From positions 697,136 through 761,135 of the forward strand of contig NZ_JACCCL010000001.1 in the NCBI RefSeq assembly GCF_013408665.1: a DNA stretch of 64,000 nucleotides, given 5' to 3'. Of this stretch, positions 45,520 through 53,966 are shown one piece after another. The first letter of the stretch is position 1, and the number at the start of each line of letters is the position of its first letter. Under the pieces are notes generated by a model that had not been told where the DNA came from, did not search any database, and saw nothing but the letters and a program-made list of their open reading frames with translations. The DNA comes from Sporosarcina sp. JAI121. GTDB lineage: Bacteria > Bacillota > Bacilli > Bacillales_A > Planococcaceae. The translations under genes were made by a program, and so were the position numbers.

Positions 45520-47499
45520 ATGGAAAAACGTAAATTACAAGTCGATGATTTGTTCAAATTACAGTCTGTGACGGATCCGCAGTTGGCGCCGAATGGCAAG
45601 GAAGCGGTGTTCGTGAAAACGCATATATTTGAAGAGGAAAATAAGTATGTTTCGAATTTATTCCATGTGGATTTAGAGTCTAATGAAGTGACGCAGTGGA
45701 CGCATGGCAAAGGGAGCATTTCATCACCGGCATGGTCCGCCGATGGGCAGCAGATTGCTTTTTTATCGGACCGTGAAGAGAAGAACCAAGTGTTCATCCT
45801 GCAGGCGAGGGGCGGGGAAGCGCAACGTGTGACATCGTTTGAACAAGGTGTTTCGAGTTTCCTTTGGTCGCCGTGCGGCAAGAAAATTTGGGTGAATGCA
45901 GTCGTGAAAGAAGGCAAGACGTTCACAGATAAAGAAGAAAAGGACGATAAGAAAAAGCCGGAACCATACCGCGTTACGAAAATGAAATACCAGATGGACG
46001 GGGCGGGCCTGTTGCCACAAGATTCATATAAACAAATCGGCGTCGTCGATATCGAAACGGGGGAGGTTACGCAGTTCACGGAAGGAAATCACGAGCATAG
46101 TCTGCAAGCTATATCGCATGACGGCAAGAAACTTGTCATCGGCGTCAATCGGAAAGAGAATCTCGATTTCGAATTCCGTCAGCCGCTAGTCATTGTGGAG
46201 ATCGAAACGAAAGAAGAAACCGTCCTTGTCGATGAAGAAGGCTATTTCAACGGGGCTCAGTTTTCATATGATGACCGTTACATCGCCTATGTTGGTTCGG
46301 ACAGGACATTCCAAAACGCGACGCATAGCAATTTGTACGTCTATGACACGCAAGACGGGACGCGCATGAATTTGACGGAAAGCATCGATGCACCCGTCGG
46401 GGATTTGGCGGTCGCGGATCATCAACAAGGGGCGGAGGCGCCGTCAGCGGTTTGGACAAGGAATGATCACTTGTATTTCCAACTGTCGACAATGGGCGAT
46501 ATCCGTCTATACGTCGCATCCCTTGAAGGGGAGCTGTACCCGGCTTCGCCGGAAAATGAACATGTATATGGCTATGACATTTCGGCCAACGGCGAATTTG
46601 CGCTCGTTGCAGTGAGCAATGCCGTTAGCCCGGGAGAATTGTATAAGCAGACAATCGCAACAGGCGAACGGGAAGCACTCACTTCTTTCAACGCTACGTA
46701 TTTGGAAGAAGTTGAACTTGTTGAACCGGAAGCAATCGTTTATAACGGCGCGAAAAATTGGGATGTGCATGGCTGGTTACTAAAACCGGCGGGTTATGTA
46801 GAAGGCGAAAAATATCCGCTGATTGTTGAAATTCACGGCGGTCCGCACGCGATGTATGCGAATACGTTTTTCCATGAACTACAGTTGTTGGCAGCTCAAG
46901 GATACGGTGTATTGTACGTCAATCCGCGCGGAAGCCATGGTTATAGTCAGGAATTCGTCGATGCGGTACGAGGTGATTACGGCGGCGGGGATTATGAAGA
47001 TATCATGGCCGGACTGGATTATGCCATCAAGGAAAATGACTGGATTGACACGGATCGCCTCGGCGTTACGGGCGGAAGCTACGGCGGTTTCATGACGAAC
47101 TGGATCGTCGGGCATTCAGATCGTTTCAAGGCTGCAGTCACGCAGCGCTCGATTTCGAATTGGATCAGTTTCTTCGGCGTATCCGATATCGGTTACTATT
47201 TCAGCGATTGGCAAATCGGTGCGGATATGACTGACGTGGAAAAATTATGGGACCATTCACCGCTGAAATATGCGAAAAACATTGAGACGCCGCTGTTAAT
47301 TTTACACTCCGAAAAAGACTTCCGTTGCCCGATCGAACAGGCGGAGCAGCTGTACATTACATTAAAAAGCATGGGGAAAGAAACGGAATTCGTTCGCTTC
47401 CCGGATGAAAATCATAACCTATCGCGGACCGGCACACCGAATCTTCGCATTGCTCGACTCGATGAAATCACGGGCTGGTTCGCGAAGTGTCTCAAATAG
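45520..47499 (+). CDS. S9 family (acylaminoacyl/prolyl oligo-) peptidase
   Basis: The 659-residue cytosolic serine peptidase has an N-terminal beta-propeller (TolB/WD-like; SSPAWSADGQQIAFLSD, SPCGKKIW) and a C-terminal alpha/beta hydrolase domain. The oxyanion region is EIHGGPHAMY, the nucleophile Ser lies in VTGGSYGGFMTNW, the Asp near EKDFRCPIEQAEQ and the His in FPDENHNLSR. It matches YuxL of B. subtilis in length. TAGGGGG precedes ATG. Confidence 0.93.
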   Translation: MEKRKLQVDDLFKLQSVTDPQLAPNGKEAVFVKTHIFEEENKYVSNLFHVDLESNEVTQWTHGKGSISSPAWSADGQQIAFLSDREEKNQVFILQARGGEAQRVTSFEQGVSSFLWSPCGKKIWVNAVVKEGKTFTDKEEKDDKKKPEPYRVTKMKYQMDGAGLLPQDSYKQIGVVDIETGEVTQFTEGNHEHSLQAISHDGKKLVIGVNRKENLDFEFRQPLVIVEIETKEETVLVDEEGYFNGAQFSYDDRYIAYVGSDRTFQNATHSNLYVYDTQDGTRMNLTESIDAPVGDLAVADHQQGAEAPSAVWTRNDHLYFQLSTMGDIRLYVASLEGELYPASPENEHVYGYDISANGEFALVAVSNAVSPGELYKQTIATGEREALTSFNATYLEEVELVEPEAIVYNGAKNWDVHGWLLKPAGYVEGEKYPLIVEIHGGPHAMYANTFFHELQLLAAQGYGVLYVNPRGSHGYSQEFVDAVRGDYGGGDYEDIMAGLDYAIKENDWIDTDRLGVTGGSYGGFMTNWIVGHSDRFKAAVTQRSISNWISFFGVSDIGYYFSDWQIGADMTDVEKLWDHSPLKYAKNIETPLLILHSEKDFRCPIEQAEQLYITLKSMGKETEFVRFPDENHNLSRTGTPNLRIARLDEITGWFAKCLK

Positions 47500-47515
47500 A
47501 ATCGGAGGTAACTGA

Positions 47516-48052
47516 TTGAGTTATACAATTGAAGGCGTAACGATACGCCCAATCAGAGAACAAGATCTTCACCGCATGTGGGAGCTCAGTTTCAAGGATG
47601 AAAACCCCGAATGGAAAAAGTGGGATGCACCTTATTATGAGCATCAGCCGATGAGTTATGAAGCGTTTCTGGAAAGACGCGACAACATCGTTGCCCAGGA
47701 AGATTATTGGGGCATCGAAGTGGATGGCGAATTGATCGGCATGGTTAGTTATTATTGGGAACATAAGCCGTCCCTTTGGCTCGAGATGGGAATCGTCATT
47801 TACGAACCGAAGTATTGGAGCGGCGGCTACGGAACAAAGGCGCTTGCTATGTGGATCGATCATTTATTCAATGAAATGCCGCTGGTCCGTGTCGGGTATA
47901 CGACGTGGTCCGGTAACGAGCGGATGATCAAAGTCGGGGAGAAACTTGGCATGACGATGGAAGCGCGTTTGCGGAAAGTCCGCTATTGGAACGGGAGATA
48001 CTATGATTCGATTCGCATGGGTATTCTTCGTGAGGAATGGGCGGCCAGATGA
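47516..48052 (+). CDS. GNAT-family N-acetyltransferase
   Basis: The 178-residue RimJ/RimL-like acetyltransferase carries IEVDGELIGMVSYY, the acetyl-CoA loop EPKYWSGGYGTKALAMW and RVGYTTWSGNERMIKVGEKL. It reads from TTG with CGGAGG 8 bp upstream, 16 bp after the peptidase gene, so probably cotranscribed. Substrate unknown. Confidence 0.88.
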   Translation: MSYTIEGVTIRPIREQDLHRMWELSFKDENPEWKKWDAPYYEHQPMSYEAFLERRDNIVAQEDYWGIEVDGELIGMVSYYWEHKPSLWLEMGIVIYEPKYWSGGYGTKALAMWIDHLFNEMPLVRVGYTTWSGNERMIKVGEKLGMTMEARLRKVRYWNGRYYDSIRMGILREEWAAR

Positions 48053-48079
48053 TTGAAGCTAGACAAGATTCCATGGAAT

Positions 48080-48121
48080 GAAAACAGCCATCCCGGAAAA
48101 TCGGGTTGGCTGTTTTCATTC
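48080..48121 (+). terminator. Terminator of the peptidase-GNAT operon
   Basis: A GAAAACAGCCA-CCCG/CGGGTTGGCTGTTTTC stem-loop. Confidence 0.88.
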
Positions 48122-48142
48122 TAATTCAATGTAGTGACATGA

Positions 48143-48333
48143 AAAGCATACGGTCGGTCTGACGAGTTATATGATCGGTCTGGCGTGGGATATGGTCGGT
48201 CGCCGGCGATATATGATCGGTCTGGCGTAGTATATGGTCGGTCGCCGGTGATATATGATCGGTCTGGTGTAAGATATGGTCGGTCGTCCGGGTTATATGA
48301 TCGGTCCTCCATGACATATGGTCGGTCAATAAT
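48143..48333. repeat. 21-bp repeat array 5 (about 9 units)
   Basis: About nine units of 21 bp have core ATATG[A/G]TCGGTC. Two linker types alternate (TGGCGTAGT, GCCGGCGAT), giving a 42-bp super-period. The reverse complement of the core is GACCGA[C/T]CATAT, as in array 4. Overlapping small ORFs are artefacts. Confidence 0.88.
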
Positions 48334-48340
48334 AAAATGT

Positions 48341-48352
48341 GTGGGTACTCAC
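48341..48352. promoter_or_regulatory. Upstream operator half of a two-site TetR control region
   Basis: GTGGGTACTCAC differs by one base from the perfect palindrome downstream. It abuts the -35 box of the ABC exporter promoter. Confidence 0.6.
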
Positions 48353-48381
48353 TTCACAAACACCAATTCTTTACATATAAT
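48353..48381 (+). promoter_or_regulatory. Sigma-A promoter of the ABC-TetR operon
   Basis: TTCACA and TATAAT are separated by 17 bp, 42 bp upstream of the ATPase start codon. Confidence 0.78.
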
Positions 48382-48384
48382 AAT

Positions 48385-48398
48385 AGTGAGTACTCACT
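48385..48398. promoter_or_regulatory. Downstream TetR-type operator
   Basis: AGTGAGTACTCACT is a perfect 14-bp palindrome just after the -10 box, where a bound repressor would block transcription. Its centre is 45 bp from that of the upstream site. Confidence 0.7.
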
Positions 48399-48422
48399 CA
48401 TTTTTATAGGAGGGTGAAAGAC

Positions 48423-49154
48423 GTGGAACAATCAAATATTTGTGTATCGATTCGTCACGTATCTAAAAGCTATAAAAAACACCACGTGCTGCAAAACATC
48501 AACTTGGATATTTTCGAAGGTGAGATTTTTGGTCTCCTTGGCCCGTCTGGTGCTGGTAAAACGACGTTAGTGAAACAATTGACCGGATTGGATACACCGA
48601 CGTCGGGGGAAAGTTATGTATTTCAAAAGAAAATGCCTTCTTTACAATTGATTAACAGCATCGGCTACATGGCGCAATCAGATGCGCTATATGAAGATTT
48701 GTCCGCAAAAGAGAACCTGCAATTTTTCTCTTCACTGTATGGCCTGAAAGGTGAGCAACAGACTCGTAGAATCGCTGAAGTGATGGAACTCGTTCAACTT
48801 ACGGACGCACTGAACAAATTGGTCTCCAATTACTCCGGCGGAATGAAACGCCGACTTTCATTGGCAATAGCACTGTTACACGAACCGAAAATTTTGATCC
48901 TCGATGAGCCGACTGTGGGCATCGATCCCGTTCTACGAAAAAGCATTTGGGAAGCCTTTTACGAATTAAAACAAAACGGAACGACGATCATCGTGACAAC
49001 ACACGTAATGGATGAGGCCGATAAATGTGATCGGCTCGGACTCATTCGCGACGGACAGCTAATTGCGGTCGGAACGCCCGATGAATTGAAAGAAGCGACG
49101 AATTCATCAACGATCGAAGAAGCGTTCCTCGTCTACGGGGGTGCAAAAAAGTGA
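48423..49154 (+). CDS. ABC-2 exporter ATPase
   Basis: The 243-residue ATPase has Walker A GPSGAGKTT, signature YSGGMKRRLSLAIALLHEPK and Walker B ILILDEPTVGIDP, of the drug/ABC-2 exporter group. GTG 48423 is preferred because GGAGGG lies 8 bp before it. Its stop overlaps the permease start (GTGA). Controlled by the operator pair just upstream, most likely through the TetR protein encoded last in the operon. Confidence 0.93.
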   Translation: MEQSNICVSIRHVSKSYKKHHVLQNINLDIFEGEIFGLLGPSGAGKTTLVKQLTGLDTPTSGESYVFQKKMPSLQLINSIGYMAQSDALYEDLSAKENLQFFSSLYGLKGEQQTRRIAEVMELVQLTDALNKLVSNYSGGMKRRLSLAIALLHEPKILILDEPTVGIDPVLRKSIWEAFYELKQNGTTIIVTTHVMDEADKCDRLGLIRDGQLIAVGTPDELKEATNSSTIEEAFLVYGGAKK

Positions 49155-50179
49155 GAGTCTTCGCATTGACAATACGAATCTTAAGGCAAATTGTACGAGA
49201 CAAACGAACGATGGGGCTGCTCATCGTAGCGCCGATCCTCGTGTTGACGATGTTACACCTCGTGTTTAACGGGGAAGAGTATACGCCAAAAATTGGTTTC
49301 GTCGACGTTCCCGATACAATTGTGGATCAAATGGATGTAGATGGGGCGGCTATCACAAAATACAGCGATGAAAAAAGCGCTCAAGCGGATTTAGGAGAAC
49401 AGATAATAGATGGATACGTCTACTTTGAAAACAACGCGCCTGCCATCGTTCTTGAAGGAAGCGATCCGAGTGTAGCCGGGGCAACGATGAAATGGCTGCA
49501 GCAACCGATGCTGTCGGGGCAGGAAAACAGCAATGCACCTACATTGAAAATCGATTACTTGCATGGCTCCAGCGAAATGGGGATGTTCGATTATTTCGGA
49601 CCTGTTCTGCTCGGCTTTTTCGTTTTCTTCTTCGTTTTTTTGATCGCGGGAGTGTCGTTTTTACGGGAGCGGACGACGGGTACGCTTGAACGTCTGCTCG
49701 CAAGTCCACTGCGAAAATGGGAAATCGTCATGGGCTATGTGCTTGGCTTCGGCATCTTCACGATGATCCAATCGACAATCATCGCCGCTTATGCGATTTA
49801 TGTGCTCGGAATGATGATGGATGGGGCATTCGGCTATGTGTTGTTGATCACTTTGCTGCTTGCCTTAACTGCACTTACACTTGGCATTTTGCTATCCTCA
49901 TTCGCCAACAATGAGTTGCAGATGATGCAGTTCATCCCGATTATTGTCATTCCGCAAATCTTCTTTTCCGGATTATTCAATTTGGAAACCATTTCGGAAT
50001 GGCTTAGCTGGATTGGGCCGTTCACTCCTTTATATTACGCGGCGGATGCATTACGGGATATTATGGTCAGAGGATATGGATGGAGCGCTATTTACATGGA
50101 TATTTTAGCATTAGTAGGATTTTCATTACTGTTCATCGCAATCAATATCCTGGCCCTGCGAAAATACCGGAAAATCTAA
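49151..50179 (+). CDS. ABC-2 type exporter permease
   Basis: The 342-residue protein has one N-terminal helix (about 20-38), an extracellular domain of about 130 residues, then five helices with the ABC-2 motif FLRERTTGTLERLLASPLRK. It forms the membrane part of the exporter; substrate unknown, probably lipophilic drugs or lipids. It reads from GTG overlapping the ATPase stop. Confidence 0.92.
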   Translation: MRVFALTIRILRQIVRDKRTMGLLIVAPILVLTMLHLVFNGEEYTPKIGFVDVPDTIVDQMDVDGAAITKYSDEKSAQADLGEQIIDGYVYFENNAPAIVLEGSDPSVAGATMKWLQQPMLSGQENSNAPTLKIDYLHGSSEMGMFDYFGPVLLGFFVFFFVFLIAGVSFLRERTTGTLERLLASPLRKWEIVMGYVLGFGIFTMIQSTIIAAYAIYVLGMMMDGAFGYVLLITLLLALTALTLGILLSSFANNELQMMQFIPIIVIPQIFFSGLFNLETISEWLSWIGPFTPLYYAADALRDIMVRGYGWSAIYMDILALVGFSLLFIAINILALRKYRKI

Positions 50180-50209
50180 AAGAAATGATTGACGAAAAGG
50201 GAGTTTAAC

Positions 50210-50860
50210 ATGTCAAGAGAGGATCAAATGATAGAAGAGATGTTTAATCATGAAGGCGGTTTAACAGAACGACAAAAGAAGATTTTGGCCGCCGCGATTG
50301 AATCATTCGCTGAAAAAGGTTTCTCCGCTACTTCCACAAAGGAAATCGCCCAAAAAGCCGGGGTAGCCGAAGGAACGATTTTTAGACATTACAAAACGAA
50401 AAAAGAATTACTGATGTCCATCGTCACACCGATGATGATTAAGCTAATGGCACCAGTCATCATAAAGGATATAAATAAAGTACTGAACCACGACCATCAA
50501 ACATTTGAAGACTTTGTAAGGGCGATGATTGATAATCGCAGAAAGTTTTTGAAAAGTAATATGAAAATCATTAAAATCTTCATTCAGGAAATCCCGTTTC
50601 ACCCGGAACTGAAAGAGCAATTCATCGAGCATGTCGGCAGCAAAGTCTTTATGCGTCTTAGGCAGATTGTGGTTTATTACCAGGAAGAAGGGCAAATCAT
50701 CAAACTGCCCCCTGATACGGTCATCCGCTTGACGGGTTCGACACTCATCGGCTACTTCGTGACCCAGTATGCTATTTTACCGAATTCAGAATGGGATGAC
50801 GAAGCGGAAGTTGACGCGACTGTCGGGTTTTTGATGAAAGGGTTGGCGACGGGGAAATGA
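50210..50860 (+). CDS. TetR-family repressor
   Basis: The 216-residue regulator has the N-terminal TetR helix-turn-helix (ILAAAIESFAEKGFSATSTK, then AGVAEGTIFRHYKTKKELL) and a ligand-binding C-terminal domain. AAGGGAG precedes ATG. It is the third gene of the exporter operon, which suggests autoregulated repression relieved by the transported compound. Confidence 0.92.
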   Translation: MSREDQMIEEMFNHEGGLTERQKKILAAAIESFAEKGFSATSTKEIAQKAGVAEGTIFRHYKTKKELLMSIVTPMMIKLMAPVIIKDINKVLNHDHQTFEDFVRAMIDNRRKFLKSNMKIIKIFIQEIPFHPELKEQFIEHVGSKVFMRLRQIVVYYQEEGQIIKLPPDTVIRLTGSTLIGYFVTQYAILPNSEWDDEAEVDATVGFLMKGLATGK

Positions 50861-50937
50861 AAATAGGAACGATTGCTGTATAAAAGAAGTCACTGAAAAA
50901 GTCCACTATTAAGGCAGAAATATGGTTTTCACTTCAT

Positions 50938-51033
50938 ACACGCTCCGGCGCTTGGGGATGCCTCCCGCCATAAGCCAGACAACTTTGTCGTCAGTCTTAT
51001 GGCTTCGGCTACCCCAGTAAGGCGCCTACGCTC
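50938..51033 (+). repeat. Dispersed palindromic repeat, copy 2
   Basis: Nearly identical to the copy after hemEHY: GGGGATGCCTCCCGCCATAA, the inner CTTATGGCTTCGGCTACCCC, and outer CGGCGC/GGCGCC arms. Confidence 0.88.
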
Positions 51034-51296
51034 TAGTTATATATCATAATGAAAAAAACATTATAAGTAGTTAATATGTTGAAACATAAAGCAAAAAACA
51101 GGTATTGAAATCAGGGCAACTAAGAACTTACTTTTAACCCCATAAGTATAGCGCCTTTCCTGTGGTCGCGGAAGGCACCCACAAAGCAGCGTGGCGTATA
51201 ACATAGGAAATCCCTTTGTCCAGTCAATAATGGCGGGCTTTTTCACATAGCGCATTTTTATTTTTATTGGTGAAACCTCATAACCCCCTCTAGAAA

Positions 51297-51310
51297 AATG
51301 AATATTCATT
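51297..51310. promoter_or_regulatory. 14-bp palindrome upstream of the MBL-fold gene
   Basis: AATGAATATTCATT is a perfect palindrome followed at once by another CATT, about 50 bp before the start. It resembles operators of TetR/FadR-like regulators; the regulator is unknown. Confidence 0.45.
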
Positions 51311-51358
51311 CATTTTGTGTTAAAATCTAACAATGGGATAGTTATGAGGGGGCATTTT

Positions 51359-52180
51359 ATGTTTGTAAAGAAGGGCTTTAAACAGCAGACGATAAATGAT
51401 GTTGGGATAGGGAACGGTACTGTAGCATTTCAAGGGGTGAAATTAAATGTCCATTGCTTCGTCGTAGATGGCGTTTTAATTGATACGGGTGCAAAGTCAT
51501 TGGAAAAGGAATTTAAGCCGTTTATGAAACAACAAGATATCGATCAAGTGGTAATTACGCATTTTCATGAAGATCATACAGGCTGTGCGGCGTTTTTAGA
51601 GAAAGAGCTGCAGCTGCCTATTTATATGAATGACAGGATGCTTGATTATTGTGCAATGAAACCGGATTATCCACTGTATCGAAAATTTTTTTGGGGGAAA
51701 CGAAGCCCTTTTCATGCGAAGGTGATCGGAAAAACGTTTTCATCCCGAAATGCAACATGGGATGTGATTGAAACACCTGGCCATGCCATCGATCATGTAG
51801 CTTTTTTAAATCGTCAAACGGGTCAACTTTTTACAGGAGATCTATATTGCCAGGAAAAGACAAAGGTCGTTTTACGTGAAGAATGCATTCCAACTATTAT
51901 TGACTCCTTAACGAAAGTAGTTGCCTATGATTTTGGGGAAGTGTTTTGCGCCCATGCCGGCTATTTGATGGATGGGCGTGCCTCTTTACAACGAAAGTTG
52001 GATTACTTAGTACAACTACAAGGAAAAACAATCAAGCTGTACGAAGATGGAATGCCACCAAGTCAGATTGGCACCACGCTTTTCCCGAAAAAATATCCCA
52101 TCACCTATTTATCTTCAGGGGAATGGGGCTCTTCGCACATAATAAACTCGATTATTCAAGAACATACGAAAAAATCATAA
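51359..52180 (+). CDS. MBL-fold metallo-hydrolase
   Basis: The 273-residue metallo-beta-lactamase fold protein carries the metal motif THFHEDHTGC, a distal metal His in ETPGHAIDHVAF and an Asp in LFTGDLYC. Such hydrolases act on thioesters, lactones or phosphodiesters; no specific substrate can be assigned. GAGGGGG lies 8 bp before ATG 51359. Codon use is AT-richer than many neighbours, perhaps pointing to a separate origin. Confidence 0.9.
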   Translation: MFVKKGFKQQTINDVGIGNGTVAFQGVKLNVHCFVVDGVLIDTGAKSLEKEFKPFMKQQDIDQVVITHFHEDHTGCAAFLEKELQLPIYMNDRMLDYCAMKPDYPLYRKFFWGKRSPFHAKVIGKTFSSRNATWDVIETPGHAIDHVAFLNRQTGQLFTGDLYCQEKTKVVLREECIPTIIDSLTKVVAYDFGEVFCAHAGYLMDGRASLQRKLDYLVQLQGKTIKLYEDGMPPSQIGTTLFPKKYPITYLSSGEWGSSHIINSIIQEHTKKS

Positions 52181-52385
52181 CCAGTTTAAACAACAACTCT
52201 TTCATTACTGATGTTCATACTCCCGATATCTCTTCGATATTGGGGTATTTCGGCTTAACTTTCTCGCAAAATCAGCCGTTTCCCGGACAAGATCGGGTAC
52301 TATACCTTCTCTTTTACTTATATAAAAAAGCACTTCATCATGGTACAATCCATCTACTACATTACCAATTGAAGGAGAATGGCAA

Positions 52386-52799
52386 ATGGACTTATCGCAA
52401 ATCAGTATTTTAGCAATCATACTTGCCGTTGTCGCAAATATGATTATCGGGGCTCTCTGGTACTCACCGCTCCTCTTCGCAAACATCTGGATGAAAAGCT
52501 TGGGGAAAACTCCTGAAGAACTTCACACAAGTAACGCGAATATCGGATACGGACTCACCACGCTCGCCGGCATCATCACAGCAATCATTTTATCATTAGT
52601 TATTTCGATGCTGGATTCGGTGACAATTGGCGGGGGAGCATTAATCGGCTTTTTAGCCGGGGCTGGTATCGCAAGCGCGCGGGAATTATCGCCTACCTTT
52701 TTCGAAGGCAGGAAGTATACACTGTTTTTCATTAGCGCAGGTTACCATATCGTTTCGTTAACTGCCATGGGCATGATAATCGCTTGTTTTATGAAATGA
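52386..52799 (+). CDS. DUF1761 membrane protein
   Basis: The 137-residue protein has four membrane helices and begins MDLSQISILAIILAVVANMI, followed by GALWYSPLLFANIWMK, which is typical of DUF1761. AAGGAGAATGGCAA precedes ATG. Function unknown. Confidence 0.85.
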   Translation: MDLSQISILAIILAVVANMIIGALWYSPLLFANIWMKSLGKTPEELHTSNANIGYGLTTLAGIITAIILSLVISMLDSVTIGGGALIGFLAGAGIASARELSPTFFEGRKYTLFFISAGYHIVSLTAMGMIIACFMK

Positions 52800-52838
52800 A
52801 AAAAGGAGAGGGCCCTCATTCAGGCCTTCTCCTTTTAC
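52797..52838. terminator. Bidirectional terminator between DUF1761 and enoyl-CoA hydratase genes
   Basis: An AAAAAGGAGA-GGGCC/GGCCTTCTCCTTTT stem-loop serves both convergent genes. Confidence 0.85.
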
Positions 52839-53615
52839 TTATTTCCCTTTAAAAGCAGGCTTGCGTTTCTCCGCAAACGCATTCAACGCTTCAATCCGAT
52901 CTTCAGTCGGAATCGTAATTTCATATGCTTTCCGCTCAATTGCAAGCCCGGTCTGCAAGTCTACGTTCATGCCATGTTTAATGGCAAATTTCGCTTGCTG
53001 CAAGGCAATCGGACCATTCGCGAGGATTGTCTCTGCGAAATCAGCCGTCTCTTGGACAAGATTCTCAGAAGCTGCGATTCTTGTTAGAACCCCATATCCA
53101 AGCGCTTCAACAGCCGATAGTCTGCGTGCAGTCAATATAAGTTCAAGCGCTTTTGCCTCGCCGATCAACCGTGGAAGACGCTGTGTTCCACCAGCTCCCG
53201 GAATGATTGCCAGTCCCGTTTCCGTCAACCCCATAAGCGCAGTGTCTGCCGCAATCCGGAAATCGCACGCCAGTGCAAGTTCCATCCCGCCACCGAATGC
53301 AAAGCCGTTCATCATAGCAATCGTCGGTTGCGGCAAGTTTTCAATCGCTGTGAAGACTTCTCCGATTTTGTAAATATTGCGCTTCACCTGCAAATCCGTC
53401 AGCGTCTTCCGCTCTTTCAAATCAGCCCCCACGCTGAAAGCACGGTCGCCCGAACCCGTAAAAATGACAACACGGATATCCGGATTGATACGGATCGACT
53501 CCGTAATCTGTCCAAGTTCAACCAACATATCGTAATTAAATGCATTCATCGCGCCCGGACGATTAAGTGTCACATAGGCGAGATTCCCCTTTTGTTCATA
53601 ACGAACTGTCTCCAT
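52839..53615 (-). CDS. Enoyl-CoA hydratase/isomerase family protein
   Basis: The 258-residue crotonase-fold enzyme has oxyanion-hole segments FSVGADLKE and GFAFGGGMELALACDFRIA, and the catalytic Glu in LTETGLAIIPGAGGTQRLP. It likely hydrates enoyl-CoA in fatty acid or branched-chain acid breakdown. AAAGGGG precedes ATG; the longer frame upstream lacks support. Confidence 0.9.
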   Translation of the reverse strand: METVRYEQKGNLAYVTLNRPGAMNAFNYDMLVELGQITESIRINPDIRVVIFTGSGDRAFSVGADLKERKTLTDLQVKRNIYKIGEVFTAIENLPQPTIAMMNGFAFGGGMELALACDFRIAADTALMGLTETGLAIIPGAGGTQRLPRLIGEAKALELILTARRLSAVEALGYGVLTRIAASENLVQETADFAETILANGPIALQQAKFAIKHGMNVDLQTGLAIERKAYEITIPTEDRIEALNAFAEKRKPAFKGK

Positions 53616-53741
53616 AGTAAAATCCCCTTTGACTGTAACATTCACACAATTAGAATATACCATTAATTATGTAGGGTTGCTATTCCGATTTGTAGTGAAT
53701 ATGTCCGATTAGTTGAATAAATAAAAAAGGATATGTACAAA

Positions 53742-53837
53742 GTGAAGGCGCCTTACAAGGGGGAGCCGTAGCCATAAGACTGGTGGCGCAGCTACCTGGC
53801 TTATGGCGGAAGGCATCCCCGAAGCGCCGGAACGTAT
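53742..53837 (-). repeat. Dispersed palindromic repeat, copy 3 (inverted)
   Basis: The reverse complement reads GGCGCTTCGGGGATGCC, GCCATAAGCCAGG and CTTATGGCTACGGC, as in copies 1 and 2 but more diverged. It fills the spacer before degV. Confidence 0.85.
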
Positions 53838-53966
53838 TTGAAGGAAATCATTATTTCAAGTTATGATAGTAACTTTCCGATTCTAATCCCAACTCGACAA
53901 CCCCACACTTTCGCATTCCCATTTCTCCAAGATTTAGGTAGAATAGGGGTAGGAGCTGATCTAAAT

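Larger units (their letters stand above)
50861..51358. other. Intergenic region with repeat copy and operator-like palindrome
   Basis: It holds CACTGAAAAAGT (also bounding the MITE-like block), palindromic repeat copy 2, an 82-codon minus-strand frame without a ribosome binding site, and a palindrome before the MBL gene. Confidence 0.6.

Noticed and set aside
51061-51309. 82-codon minus-strand ORF with a hydrophobic tail
   Set aside because: No ribosome binding site before any start, no recognised family, and it overlaps an operator-like palindrome; possibly a decayed gene but unsupported.
53838-53966. N-terminal 43-codon extension of degV
   Set aside because: It is unlike DegV proteins, abuts a repeat copy, and the TTG behind AGGAG restores the usual length.
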